Both the position numbers and the translations under genes were made by a program. Below, one piece after another: positions 55,473 through 64,000 of a stretch of DNA of 64,000 bases. Positions within the stretch are counted from its first letter, which is position 1. Every line of letters starts with the position of its first letter. This DNA is from Anaerolineales bacterium UBA2395. GTDB lineage: Bacteria > Chloroflexota > Anaerolineae > Anaerolineales > Villigracilaceae. The notes below the pieces were generated by a model. The model was not told where the DNA came from. It saw only the letters and a program-made list of their open reading frames with translations, and ran no database searches. The stretch spans positions 7,999 to 71,998 of the forward strand of contig DDSH01000032.1 of NCBI GenBank assembly GCA_002343775.1, given 5' to 3'.

Positions 55473-55948
55473 AACGACTCTTACTTCCCGCCCTTATTAT
55501 TTTGACTTTTGTTATCACAGCCTGTTCAGCGACTTTATCCCCGCTTCCAACCCAGCCGCCATCTGATCCTGTTTCGACGGTATCAGCCTCCCCCGAATTT
55601 GACTCTGCCACCCGCATGGACGACCAGGGAGCGATTATCTTTGAAGTCACCCCACTTAACTTGGACTCAGCGACTACCGAATCTGTTGAGTTCAATATTG
55701 TCCTGACCACCCATTCGATTGACCTGAGCATGGATCTAGCCGCAACTGCAACGCTCTTAACCGATACAGGAGTCAGCGTGAATTCAACCCTCTGGGATGC
55801 GCCGCGCGGTGGTCATCATGTGGAAGGAAAATTGATTTTTCCAGCGGCGCAGGATGGTAAATCCATTCTGGATGGAGCGACAAAGCTCACCCTCACCATT
55901 ACCAACGTGGATGCCCCCACCCGCATCTTTGAATGGGAGTTGAAATAG
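55469..55948 (+). CDS. Lipoprotein of unknown family, 159 aa
   Basis: A lipobox signal (FVITACSATLS) is followed by a Pro/Ser linker and a beta-sandwich of about 110 residues that includes FNIVLTTHSIDLSMDL and APRGGHHVEGKLIFPA. The GGHH segment could bind metal. It overlaps the preceding stop by 4 nt and precedes the Rieske gene by 12 nt. Confidence 0.75.
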   Translation: MKRLLLPALIILTFVITACSATLSPLPTQPPSDPVSTVSASPEFDSATRMDDQGAIIFEVTPLNLDSATTESVEFNIVLTTHSIDLSMDLAATATLLTDTGVSVNSTLWDAPRGGHHVEGKLIFPAAQDGKSILDGATKLTLTITNVDAPTRIFEWELK

Positions 55949-55960
55949 CAAGAGGAAGAA

Positions 55961-56458
55961 ATGGCGCACAAAACAGATATCAGCCGTCGTGACTTCATCA
56001 AATCGGTTGCCGGGTTCGTCGGAATGCTCATCGGCATTGGGATCGGTCTTCCCTCCATTTTGTATCTTCTTTCGCCATCGCTTGAAAAAACGCAAGACGA
56101 TTTAATCATCGATCTTGGCTCGCTTGAAAGATATCCGATTGGCATTCCAACCCGGTTTGAATTTACCCGCACCAGGGTCAACGGATGGGAACGGACGGCA
56201 ACCAACTATGGCTTGTTCGTTCTGCGTAAGAGTGAAAGTGAAGTAAGGGTATTCTCTAACATTTGCACCCACCTTGGCTGTCGTGTTACCTGGCATCCTG
56301 ACCAGGGACATTACATCAGTCCCTGCCATGACGGTCATTTTGATATGGTTGGTAATGTGGTCAGCGGTCCGCCGCCGCGTCCTCTGGATGAATTCACTGC
56401 TGAAATAAAAAATGGCAATCTCATTGTTTCCCTTCCGCCTGTAAAGCGGAAAGGGTAA
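55961..56458 (+). CDS. Rieske [2Fe-2S] protein
   Basis: 165 residues. Twin-arginine signal and anchor (SRRDFIKSVAGFVGMLIGIGIGLP), then a Rieske domain with CTHLGC and CHDGHFD, the complete Cys-x-His/Cys-x2-His set. It is like QcrA of bc complexes, but no cytochrome b gene follows. It may hand electrons to the island's oxidases. Part of the 54999 operon. Confidence 0.9.
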   Translation: MAHKTDISRRDFIKSVAGFVGMLIGIGIGLPSILYLLSPSLEKTQDDLIIDLGSLERYPIGIPTRFEFTRTRVNGWERTATNYGLFVLRKSESEVRVFSNICTHLGCRVTWHPDQGHYISPCHDGHFDMVGNVVSGPPPRPLDEFTAEIKNGNLIVSLPPVKRKG

Positions 56459-56470
56459 AGGAAGGTTCAC

Positions 56471-56704
56471 ATGAATAAACGTCATATCTGGATCATGCTG
56501 CTTGGCTGCTTGCTTCCCATTCTGGGTCTGGCAGCTGTCCTGCTCCTGAAAGTCCCCATCAATACAGTCGTCTATGTGGGGCTGGCATTGCTTTGCCCGC
56601 TGGCTCATTTTTTCATGATGGGCAACATGCACAATCACAACAGCCAGCCGGACCAGCATCACGATCATTCCGTCCATGACAAGACATCCACTCACTCGCC
56701 GTGA
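56471..56704 (+). CDS. DUF2933-like small membrane protein with His tail
   Basis: 77 residues. Two membrane helices (about 8-26 and 30-50) include PLAHFFMMGNMHNHN, and a His-rich tail (QHHDHSVHDKTSTHS) follows. DUF2933-type proteins share the LLCPLMHLFMM-like helix and appear in copper/mercury islands. Its 3' end overlaps the next gene by 29 nt. Confidence 0.75.
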   Translation: MNKRHIWIMLLGCLLPILGLAAVLLLKVPINTVVYVGLALLCPLAHFFMMGNMHNHNSQPDQHHDHSVHDKTSTHSP

Positions 56705-57770
56705 TTTTCTAAAGATCGCCGCATTGGGCGCCGGCGCACTTGCCTTTCGACCATTTACCTGGCAGGGGATTTCAGAATTACAACAGTCGGAACTGTTGGG
56801 GCGTATCACGGTTGGCAAGGTGGATGTATATGCGCGCCCAGATGGGAATGAACAGATCGTGGGCGCTCTGTATGAGGATCAGGTTATCCCCTGGATTCGG
56901 GAAGTGGTTGGAACCATGCCCGGCAGGATCAATCAACGCTGGGTCGAGACTCCCTATGGTTATGTGTGGGGCGGAAACCTGCAACCCGTGCGCAACCTGC
57001 CAAATTCGCCAGTGTCCACTCTGCCAAGTACGAGTCTGGGACCTGGCATGTGGGTTGAAGTCACCGTTCCTTATGTAGACTTGATTCTCGATAATCCGCC
57101 ATCGCGCGCACCGTGGCTCCAATACCGCGAATCGATTGGGCTGCCGGCGCGGTTCGTCTATAGTCAGGTGGTCTGGGTGGATCAGATTCGCGCCGAAGCG
57201 GATGGAAGAGTCTGGTATCGGTTGAATGAACGCTTTGGATCCGGCGACCTGTTCTGGGGTCCGGCTGAGGCGTTTCGTCCACTGACTGCGGATGAAATCG
57301 CTCCCGTTAACCCGGAAGCGGAAGAAAAAAGGATCGTGGTCAATATTGATTATCAAACCTTATCGTGCTATGAGGGAAAGAATGAGGTGTATTTCGCGCG
57401 TATTTCCAGTGGTGCACTGTACGATGCATGGGGCAATCCTGTGGATGCATGGGCGACCCCGGTAGGCGAATTCCCGATCTGGCGGAAGGCGATCTCCTTG
57501 CCATTAAGCGGTGGAAGTGCATCAGCAGGCTGGAGTCTGCCGGCTGTTGGGTGGGTCAGTTTATTCGTTGGCTCCGGTGTGGCAATCCATTCCACCTATT
57601 GGCACAACAATTATGGTGAACCCTCCTCACGAGGATGCGTCAACGCCAGCCCGGAGGATGCAAAATGGATCTTTCGCTGGTCTCAACCACTTGTATCTTA
57701 CGACCCTGGGGATGTTACCGTGGAGATGCCAGGTGGAACCCGGGTGAGCGTTGAAAAGAAAGAGTTTTAG
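56676..57770 (+). CDS. L,D-transpeptidase (YkuD) with TAT signal
   Basis: 364 residues. A twin-arginine signal (LTRRDFLKIAALGAGALAFRPF) and an SH3-like region (about 45-110) precede a YkuD catalytic domain with IHSTYWHNNYGEPSSRGCVNAS (His and the nucleophilic Cys of SRGC). These enzymes cross-link or modify peptidoglycan and can attach proteins to it. Copper inhibits YkuD enzymes, so its presence in a copper island is notable. Last gene of the 54999 operon. Confidence 0.9.
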   Translation: MTRHPLTRRDFLKIAALGAGALAFRPFTWQGISELQQSELLGRITVGKVDVYARPDGNEQIVGALYEDQVIPWIREVVGTMPGRINQRWVETPYGYVWGGNLQPVRNLPNSPVSTLPSTSLGPGMWVEVTVPYVDLILDNPPSRAPWLQYRESIGLPARFVYSQVVWVDQIRAEADGRVWYRLNERFGSGDLFWGPAEAFRPLTADEIAPVNPEAEEKRIVVNIDYQTLSCYEGKNEVYFARISSGALYDAWGNPVDAWATPVGEFPIWRKAISLPLSGGSASAGWSLPAVGWVSLFVGSGVAIHSTYWHNNYGEPSSRGCVNASPEDAKWIFRWSQPLVSYDPGDVTVEMPGGTRVSVEKKEF

Positions 57771-57834
57771 CCTATAGCATGAAGGGATAAGTAGGGGCGT
57801 TCATGCTGAATTAATTTGACTCGGTAATCTGAGA

Positions 57835-58692
57835 TTACTTCCAGGCATCTTCATAATCTGTTACATATTGCCTGAATGTGATCGGGCTAATCCCAGTTAA
57901 TCGCTCGACTTCATCTGTGATCGGTTTCGCCATTCCGAAACGTGTGGATGTGTACAAACCCGTCATCACCAGGGCGAACATGAAAGGCGTACCCCTGCGT
58001 ATCGTCTCGATCAGGAAATAAAGCGGGTTCGGGTTACGGTAGGTGATTCTTCGTCCCAATACCTCGCTCATGATCCTGGCTGCTTCCCAATAATCCAAGC
58101 GTTCACTGCCGGTCAGGTCGTAATTCCTGCCGGCATGTCCATCCTCCAGCAAAGCCACCGCCGCCACCGCCCCGATGTCGCGCGCATCGACAAAGGCGGT
58201 TTTTGCCTTTCCCACCGGCACAAAAATCTCATTTCTTTCCTTGATCTCACGGCGATGGGTGGTATTCAGATTCTGCATAAAGAAACTACAGCGTAAAAAG
58301 GTTGTTTGCATGTTGATTGCCTTCAAATAGGTCTCCACCTTGTAGTGGGGGACATATTTTGTGTTCTCGATCCCGATCAGGGAGAGAAACACGGCATGGG
58401 TTACACCCGCGCGTTTGGCGGCATCCATCGAAGGAACCATATCCCGCTGGATGTTCGTGATATGCGGTGGACGCATGTAGAACATCTTCTGTACGCCCTT
58501 GAATGTTGCCTCGTAGGTGGTTGGGTCGGTAAAGTCAAAGCGAACCGCCTCGACTGAATCGCCAAGGCGCTCCCTGAGTTTGTTCACATCCATGTCCGCC
58601 GCACGGACTTTCCCACCTCTGGCGAGTATCTGCCTTACGACTTCCGTGCCGATATTGCCCAGCGCACCGATTACCAATATGGGGGATGACAT
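57835..58692 (-). CDS. NmrA-like NAD(P)-binding oxidoreductase
   Basis: 285 residues. ILVIGALGNIGTEVVRQILARGGKVRAADMD is the N-terminal Rossmann motif of NmrA/atypical SDR proteins. The catalytic Tyr/Lys of classical SDRs is not evident. The family includes quinone reductases and redox-sensing regulators. ATG 58692 is chosen for the GGAGCGAAAG before it; longer frames lack a start signal. It is divergent from a TetR regulator 102 nt away, which probably controls it. Confidence 0.82.
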   Translation of the reverse strand: MSSPILVIGALGNIGTEVVRQILARGGKVRAADMDVNKLRERLGDSVEAVRFDFTDPTTYEATFKGVQKMFYMRPPHITNIQRDMVPSMDAAKRAGVTHAVFLSLIGIENTKYVPHYKVETYLKAINMQTTFLRCSFFMQNLNTTHRREIKERNEIFVPVGKAKTAFVDARDIGAVAAVALLEDGHAGRNYDLTGSERLDYWEAARIMSEVLGRRITYRNPNPLYFLIETIRRGTPFMFALVMTGLYTSTRFGMAKPITDEVERLTGISPITFRQYVTDYEDAWK

Positions 58693-58794
58693 TCTTTCGC
58701 TCCTAACTTGACTGTATATAGACCAGTCGTTATAATAATTCAATAGTCGCATTTTGGAAAGATGACAAAAGACATTTTTTGGACGGAGATTAAT
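58693..58794. promoter_or_regulatory. Divergent NmrA-tetR control region
   Basis: TTGACT near 58709 and the partial palindrome TATAGACCAGTCGTTATA just after it lie between the two starts. The AGACCAGTC-like core resembles TetR-family operators. Confidence 0.55.
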
Positions 58795-59355
58795 ATGAGC
58801 AATGCCCGCGAACAAATCCTGCAAACCACCTGCGCCCTGCTGGAAAAGCAGGGTTATCACGGCACTGGCTTGAACGAGATCATCAAGGAAAGCGGCTCCC
58901 CAAAAGGATCGTTGTATTACTACTTTCCAGAGGGCAAGGAACAGATTACGGCAGAGGCGGTGCTTCAATCCGGAAAACAAACTGCCGAGCGGATTCGCCA
59001 GGGATTAACAGAGAGTTCCAACGCTGCCAAAGCAATTTCTGACTTCATTCTGAATATAGCAGAACATGTCGAACGATCCGGTTTTGCGGCGGGCAGTCCT
59101 CTGACGGCTGTGGCGATGGAAACCGCGACCACTTCACCACGGATCAATGCCGCCTGTCACGAAGCGTATCAAATGTTGAAATCCGCCTTCCATGACAAGT
59201 TGATCGAATGCGGGTACTCAAAAACAAAAGCCGATGAATTGGCGACCTTTATTGTTTCTGCCATCGAAGGCGGGATCATCCTGAGTCGTACATCGCATAC
59301 CGCCGACCCGTTGCGCCTGGTGGCAAAACAATTGAAAGTCTTGTTGGCTTCATAA
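58795..59355 (+). CDS. TetR-family regulator
   Basis: 186 residues. The N-terminal helix-turn-helix (ILQTTCALLEKQGYHGTGLNEIIKESGSPKGSLYYYFPEGKEQI, about 7-50) is typical of the YxaF/LmrA-like group that ends SPKGSLYYYFPxGKEQ. The ligand domain is helical. ATG 58795 follows GGACGGAGATTAAT. It probably represses the divergent NmrA-like gene and perhaps the NAD(P)-binding gene downstream. Confidence 0.9.
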   Translation: MSNAREQILQTTCALLEKQGYHGTGLNEIIKESGSPKGSLYYYFPEGKEQITAEAVLQSGKQTAERIRQGLTESSNAAKAISDFILNIAEHVERSGFAAGSPLTAVAMETATTSPRINAACHEAYQMLKSAFHDKLIECGYSKTKADELATFIVSAIEGGIILSRTSHTADPLRLVAKQLKVLLAS

Positions 59356-59390
59356 CCATCATTAATAAGAAACAATTTCAAAGGAGTCTT

Positions 59391-60020
59391 ATGAAGATCG
59401 TAGTATTTGGTGCATCGCGTGGTGTTGGGCTGGAAGTGGTCAAGCAGGCATTGGAGGGAGGATATCAGGTGACTGCATTTGTGCGTTCCCCTGAGAAGTT
59501 CACGGTGACACATCCCAACTTGACCGTATTCAAAGGCGACTCGATGGATGCTGAAGCTGTCGAGAAGGCGATTGCCGAACAGGATGCAGTTATCAGCGCC
59601 CTAGGTCCGACCCGTCCGCCCGTTCCCCACATGATGGAAACTTCAGCCAAAAACATTGTTGCCGGGATGAGGAAACATGGTGTGCGCCGGCTGGTCTCCA
59701 CGACTGGCGCAGGAGTACGGCAACCCGAAGATCAACCTAAATTTATTGATCACTTCATCGGATTTCTGCTCAATCTATTGGCAAAAGATGTGGTGCTGGA
59801 TTCGGCTGCAAACGTGAAGGTGATTCGGGAGTCTGATTTGGATTGGACAGTGGTGAGGTTCCCGCGTCTGATGGATGGCGAACACAAGGGCAGATATCAG
59901 GTCGGGTATGTAGGCAAGAGTTCGGGTACGCAACTTTCCCGCGCAGATGGTGCAGACTTTATTTTGAAAGAACTGACCGAAATGAAGTGGTTGAAGAAAT
60001 TACCACTGGTGAGTTATTAA
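59391..60020 (+). CDS. NAD(P)-binding SDR-like protein
   Basis: 209 residues. MKIVVFGASRGVGLEVVKQALEGGYQVTAFVRSP starts an atypical SDR (NAD(P)H-binding, biliverdin-reductase-B-like); VVRFPRLMDGEHKGRY follows near the C-terminus. It probably reduces a quinone or flavin. AAAGGAG lies 6 nt before the ATG, 35 nt after the TetR gene. Confidence 0.85.
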   Translation: MKIVVFGASRGVGLEVVKQALEGGYQVTAFVRSPEKFTVTHPNLTVFKGDSMDAEAVEKAIAEQDAVISALGPTRPPVPHMMETSAKNIVAGMRKHGVRRLVSTTGAGVRQPEDQPKFIDHFIGFLLNLLAKDVVLDSAANVKVIRESDLDWTVVRFPRLMDGEHKGRYQVGYVGKSSGTQLSRADGADFILKELTEMKWLKKLPLVSY

Positions 60021-60054
60021 CCTGAATTGGTCGGATTTGACATAGCCTAGTTGA

Positions 60055-60097
60055 AAAGAACTGCGCCTTGTCGTCATGAGGCGCTGTTCTTTTTTAT
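60055..60097 (+). terminator. Rho-independent terminator
   Basis: AAGAACTGCGCCT pairs with AGGCGCTGTTCTT around a 10-nt loop, with mismatched T/T positions, followed by TTTT. It ends the TetR/SDR unit. Confidence 0.85.
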
Positions 60098-60328
60098 CCA
60101 ATTCTACGTCCATAATAAGGCAAAACCAGGCTTGTGGTCACCATATACGGTTCCTTTATAACAACATAGTGAATACTAAATTGAGTAACCAAACCTGTCC
60201 TACTATTTTTCTAAGACAGCTGTCACTGCTTGGTTTACATCGACTTCCTTGCCGACAGGGTAGAAACACCTAGGCATCAAACTTATTAAAATTGGATCCG
60301 TTGAAGCCAAAATAGCTAATTTTCCGCT
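60098..60328. other. Intergenic stretch before the recombinase remnant
   Basis: I see no gene. It is AT-richer than its surroundings. A half-palindrome near 60305 (AAGCCAAAATAGCTAAT) loosely resembles the P-type sites but has no gene to serve. Confidence 0.35.
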
Positions 60329-61471
60329 TCACAACCGCAATCTAATCTGTCCGGCGGGGTACATATCTGGTATACGGGTATAAATTTCGCCCCGCCTGGA
60401 ATATGCCGCAGGGCTAAGGTTCTCCAAACCTGCATCCTGATCGAGAATCTTTTGTAAATCCAAGCGAATCACAACATTTAGTTCTCGATTTCTGTTGATC
60501 GTCACCTCCTCAACCAAGGTATCTATGACCTTTTTCTTGAGTAAGAATACTCTATGTCGCTCCTCTTCAGTTTGAGGAGCGGCTTCTTTTAACTCTACAA
60601 CGCCTACCTGTAAATCCGCCAGGTACTCCTCAAATTTTTCCTCCCAGTTATTAAGCGCATTGATATTTATTGTCTGACCTAATGCAGATAGGTCGCGCTT
60701 ATAACTTATCTCCTGCAAGGTCAAAGTCGCCAATTGTTGTTCCATATCGTTGTTTGTGAACCTTCCTTCTCTTGCTTGGGTAATCACCCATTGCCGGTTG
60801 TGATTGATCCTCTGAAGCTGTTTTTCGATTCTGTCCCTTTCCTCATGAAGATTAGAGGCGTTTGCACGAAGTTGATCAACCAAATCCATCGCTTGTGAAA
60901 GCAGGTATTCAGGCTTGTCGAGAGCGCGGCAAATCTTTTCCCAGGCATCATCATCAGCCTTTTTAGCGCCAATATGTCTTGGGCAATCGGGGGAAACAAG
61001 ATCTTTGTGATTCTGGCGACAAAAGTAAACGCCTGTCGTTGTCTTTCTCTCGACCAGCACACCTTTCCGATTCTTTCGGGTCTTTTGAGTTCTCGCGCCC
61101 CACTTATTGCCACAGTCACATTTTAGTACCCCACCAAGCAGGTAATCGTGGTGGACACGACGAGCAGGATATGTTTTTTTTCGTGCCCTCATTTCCCTAA
61201 AGCTATCATAGGTTGCAATATCAATAATTGGCTCCACCGGTATTTCAAAAAGCTCTCCTTTTCTCGACTGGATTTTCAATCCATAAGCATATTCCTTGGC
61301 GGACTTAAGGATTGCCTGAATACTGGAACGAGCCCAGTGGATCCTTCTTGGAACACTGCTCCCCTTTTGGGGTGCGCCCCCAGCAATCAACCTGTCTCGA
61401 ATTTCCATGAGACGACACCCGTCCAGATACCATTCAAATATCTTCCGATATTCAGTTGATGGACTGGCCAT
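60329..61471 (-). pseudogene. Large serine recombinase lacking its catalytic domain
   Basis: The frame opens with EYRKIFEWYLDGCRLMEIRDRLIAGGAPQ, the start of the Recombinase domain that normally follows a 150-residue resolvase domain. The zinc beta-ribbon region (CDCGNKWGARTQ...CRQNHKDLVSPDC) and a long coiled coil follow, about 380 residues. The resolvase domain with the catalytic Ser is absent, and an in-frame TAA lies about 50 nt upstream of ATG 61471. The missing part ends exactly where the neighbouring plus-strand gene begins. It is therefore a broken integrase, probably of the element that brought this region. Confidence 0.82.
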
Positions 61472-63437
61472 GGAGATGCTGGATAACCAGCCGAATTGGA
61501 ATTCCCCCGGCTGTTATACAGACGCAACGCTGCGTTTGCCTGAGGATGAGCTTTCGTCCACCGACCTGATTGGAACGAGTTGGATCACAGGTTTCCAGCA
61601 CAAAGCGATCTACCCTGTGATTCCCTCCACAGTGAACGAAGTAACTTTCATGATGCCCTGCATCCGATCGGCAATACCCGGAAAAGCTCCCGAGAATTGG
61701 GAACTGTCATTCCGTCTAATTCCGGCTCCGGCTGACATGACGGCGTTCCCTGTGATCGAGATCTCTACGCCTGTCGCGGAAATGCCGACTGTTCTACCGC
61801 AGACTAAGCCGGGCACCACTCTGTCAACAGATGGAATTTCTCTTGTTCTAGATCGCGCGGTACAGATGGATGATGGCTATCTGATCTATGCCACCCTGCA
61901 TTGGGAAAACACCGGCTTTAGTTCGATCGACCCGATTGATACGTCCGCGATCCACATGCTGGATGCGAACGGACAGGAGGTCGCATCCACGTACGATATG
62001 GAAGCAATGTCCAGCATGGAGTGGCAGCCGGGGAAGACATCCTTCGCCCTTCGAACTGCGCCTATTCAGGTCGCGGGCCCGCTGACGCTTGTGTTGGATT
62101 CGGTCGTAGTGACGGTCGCGGTACCGGTAGACGCCATGTTCACCTTCGATCCGGGACCCGATCCGCAGCCGGGGCAGGTCTGGGAGTTGAACGAGGATAT
62201 CGATGTGGGATATGGGCATTCCCTGCGCGTGTTGCGGGCAACATATCCCAAGCCGCCCATGGAGAATCTCCCTCTCCAGCCTGGTTTCTCCTTCGAGATC
62301 GAATCGCCAACTGGCTTAACGCAGGCCATGCTGTCCGACAACGATCATCCCCTTGCAGGCGGTGGTGGTGGCGGCGGCTCTTTCACGGGCATATTCGGCT
62401 CCGGCTTTTCGTACACGGGAGACATACCTGCGGGGCCCATCACTGTGCATATTGAATCCATCGGGTTCAGTCTGCCCGGTCATTGGGAGGCATCCTGGAC
62501 GCCGCCTGCAACCACACCCCAGGCTGCCTCCACGCCTCAATCGTCCGCCTGTCTGACCCGTGAGAGCTGGCAGCAAGCGTTGCAGGCGCATGCCTCTTTG
62601 CCGAGCGGACTCACCGGGACACTCGCGCTTTCTGACCTGCTGCCTCCAACCTACAATTACGAAGTATCCGTAGCCAAACTGGATGGCAGTGGTCAAAAGT
62701 CGTATGGCTTTGGGTTTGGTCCATCATTATCGCCGGATGGAACACGCATGGTGCATCAGGGTCCGATGAACGAAGGACCCTCGAAAGGCTTGTACATCAC
62801 AGATCTTGCATCAGGGAACTCGGCGATTGTGCCGGGCACAGGTTTAGGTGATGCAGGCCCGCTCTGGTCGCGGGATGGCCAAAAGATCGCCTTCACCCGT
62901 GGACCTTCATCCGGTTTGATTGGTGCTCCAGGTCCCTACAATGTCATGATCATGAATGTCGATGGTTCTAATATCCGCCAATTAACATTTAGTGAAGGTG
63001 CGAACTATCTTACGGCATGGATGCCGGATGGTGTCGGCATACTATACACGTCCGCGGTCCGTGATGGCGTCTCAATAAATCTTATGAATACACAAACCGG
63101 CGAAACCCGGTCCTTGTTTGACCTGAATTACAACGCAACGGTAGTGGCCTCTCCAGATGGAAAACGGTTGGCTTTCGAAGAAATGCTGCCGCTCGACAAG
63201 TATGGCTTGTTCGTTTCTGACCTGGATGGTTCCAACCGCAAACTTTTGGCAGATGGAAATCCCTATATTGTGACTGTCCCAGCGTGGAGCCCGGATGGGC
63301 AATGGGTGATCGCCAGTGTTCACAATTCGAATTCAAGCAACGAGTTCAATGCAAAGTTGGCGTTAATTCAAGTGGATACTTGCCAGGTCATACCTTTGCC
63401 ATATCTAGTTGGATACGTCTCTTCCTGGTTGCCTTGA
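61470..63437 (+). pseudogene. 5'-truncated surface protein with C-terminal TolB/PD40 propeller
   Basis: The open frame of about 655 residues lacks any signal peptide although its domains look extracytoplasmic. The N-terminal half holds beta-sandwich repeats (DGISLVLDRAVQMDDGYLIYATLHWENTGF, about 120-180) and a Gly-rich segment. The C-terminal part (about 390-655) is a PD40/TolB-like propeller (LSPDGTRMVHQG, WSRDGQKIAFTRG, ASPDGKRLAFEE, WSPDGQWVIASVH). No ribosome site precedes the ATG, and the frame starts at the junction with the recombinase remnant. The 5' end has evidently been deleted. Confidence 0.65.
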
Positions 63438-63484
63438 AAATGTCTAGCGTATTGATTCAGAAAGAAAAACCCATCTACTCACCC

Positions 63485-63667
63485 TCAAGCATAAAGTTCT
63501 TGCTCATTCAGTTGATATTTATTATACAGACGTGACCTTGTTCCTGACAAGTCCTGCTCTCTTTGATGGACAATTCCCAGTTCGCCAGCCAGTTTGTAAA
63601 AGCGGTCTGCGTCTTCGAGATTGCCAATCTTTTCGTAGGCAACGCCCACATTCACATAAAAGGACGC
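63485..63667 (-). pseudogene. TPR-protein C-terminal remnant
   Basis: Minus-strand frame: ASFYVNVGVAYEKIGNLEDADRF... ending LNEQELYA-stop. The FYVNVGVAYEKIGNLEDADRF stretch is a tetratricopeptide repeat. An in-frame TAG just upstream (63668-63670) and no start codon show a truncated gene. Confidence 0.6.
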
Positions 63668-63895
63668 CTAGAAACTTTGAACGCACTCATCTTTTACAAG
63701 GTTGGCGTGAGCTAACACCTCCAAGTTCCGGCGCGAGGATGTTTGGTATCTTGCCATGTAATGCACTGAGGCAAAACTATTGCATTTCTTATCGATTTAC
63801 AATAGGTCAAGCTGTCCCATAATTGCGGCATGTCTAGCGGACACCCGCCCTTCGGGCAATCCCTTACATCAGGTAGTATCATGACGCTTTTACCA
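63668..63895. other. Intergenic stretch with no recognised feature
   Basis: Short open frames on both strands lack ribosome sites and recognisable motifs. I see nothing supported here. Confidence 0.3.
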
Positions 63896-64000
63896 TTAAC
63901 CGCCAACGGCTAACGCAAATATTAACAAAAAGCCGAAATAGATAGTCACAGCCAGAAGCAAGATTATGCCAGCAATAATAATGATGCGGTTGGGTTTTGT
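63896..64000 (-). CDS. Membrane-protein C-terminus, cut by the window edge
   Basis: Minus-strand frame TKPNRIIIIAGIILLLAVTIYFGF... ending FALAVGG-stop: one transmembrane helix and a short end. The start lies outside the window, so family and length are unknown. Confidence 0.5.
   Translation of the reverse strand, partial: TKPNRIIIIAGIILLLAVTIYFGFLLIFALAVGG

Noticed and set aside
60300..60320. Eleventh P-type palindrome
   Set aside because: Only one half-site is preserved and no gene or -10 box lies at the proper distance.
61407..61470. Upstream in-frame extension of the 655-residue surface protein
   Set aside because: Those codons lie inside the recombinase reading frame on the other strand and carry no ribosome site or signal peptide, so they are not part of the original gene.
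1..64000. tRNA, rRNA or CRISPR loci
   Set aside because: I looked for cloverleaf-type inverted repeats, rRNA signatures and regularly spaced repeats and saw none. A dedicated scan was not possible.

Overview
The window reads as an Anaerolineae-like chromosome segment (phylum Chloroflexota). The clues are moderate-to-high GC, secreted proteins with long TPT-rich linkers, LuxC/LuxE homologues, many small YHS-domain proteins, and putative leaderless promoters with the start codon 7 nt after the -10 box. This placement is inferred from gene content, since no rRNA or marker gene is present. I saw no tRNA, rRNA or CRISPR array.

Region A (1-7.5 kb, minus strand) is a replication module of a plasmid-like or integrated element. 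It holds a compact CHC2/TOPRIM primase, a small membrane protein, SSB, a DnaN sliding clamp, RadC, and small accessory genes including an Api92/DUF1281-like protein cut by the left edge. Most gaps in this module carry a hairpin. A second, decayed copy of the membrane-protein/ssb/dnaN module lies at 3.4-5.0 kb and is interrupted by a solo tnpB element with a recognisable omega-RNA-like 3' end. The 9-mer GTGTGTCGG recurs here.

Region B (7.5-28.7 kb) carries hybrid secretion/pilus machinery: CpaB-like SAF protein, CpaE-like ParA ATPase, CpaF/VirB11-like ATPase, VirB4-like and VirD4-like ATPases, and a TPT-linked surface protein. It also encodes a DnaE polymerase and a LuxC/LuxE pair. Three of its transcription units share a near-identical promoter (WAGCGACA, exactly 29 nt, TATNNT, exactly 7 nt, ATG), which suggests one dedicated regulator. 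A lower-GC CopZ-like gene is inserted between the CpaF unit and dnaE.

Region C (28.7-57.8 kb) is a large copper-handling and cell-envelope redox island. It includes a methionine-rich PepSY-type protein, an OmpR-type two-component system whose sensor has a Met-rich external loop, and a candidate selenoprotein. A CuA-like cupredoxin/cytochrome c/polyferredoxin operon, HMA and YHS proteins, two multicopper oxidases, CopA, an Lgt-like transferase and several thioredoxin-fold proteins follow. CcdA, DsbA, rhodanese, a NarL-type two-component system, a beta-propeller lipoprotein, a Rieske protein and an L,D-transpeptidase complete it. Two promoter grammars organise the island. One is a palindrome near ATAGGCAATATTGCCTAT placed 45 nt upstream of the -10 box at eight promoters (46 nt at one more). 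The other is a set of three arrays of four 11-bp TTYA-type repeats ending 8 nt before the -10 box.

Region D (57.8-64 kb) has an NmrA-like reductase divergent from a TetR regulator and a second NAD(P)-binding protein. It then holds a large serine recombinase that has lost its catalytic domain, fused tail to tail at a sharp junction with a surface protein that has lost its N-terminus. A TPR remnant and a membrane-protein C-terminus end the window. This looks like a decayed element boundary.
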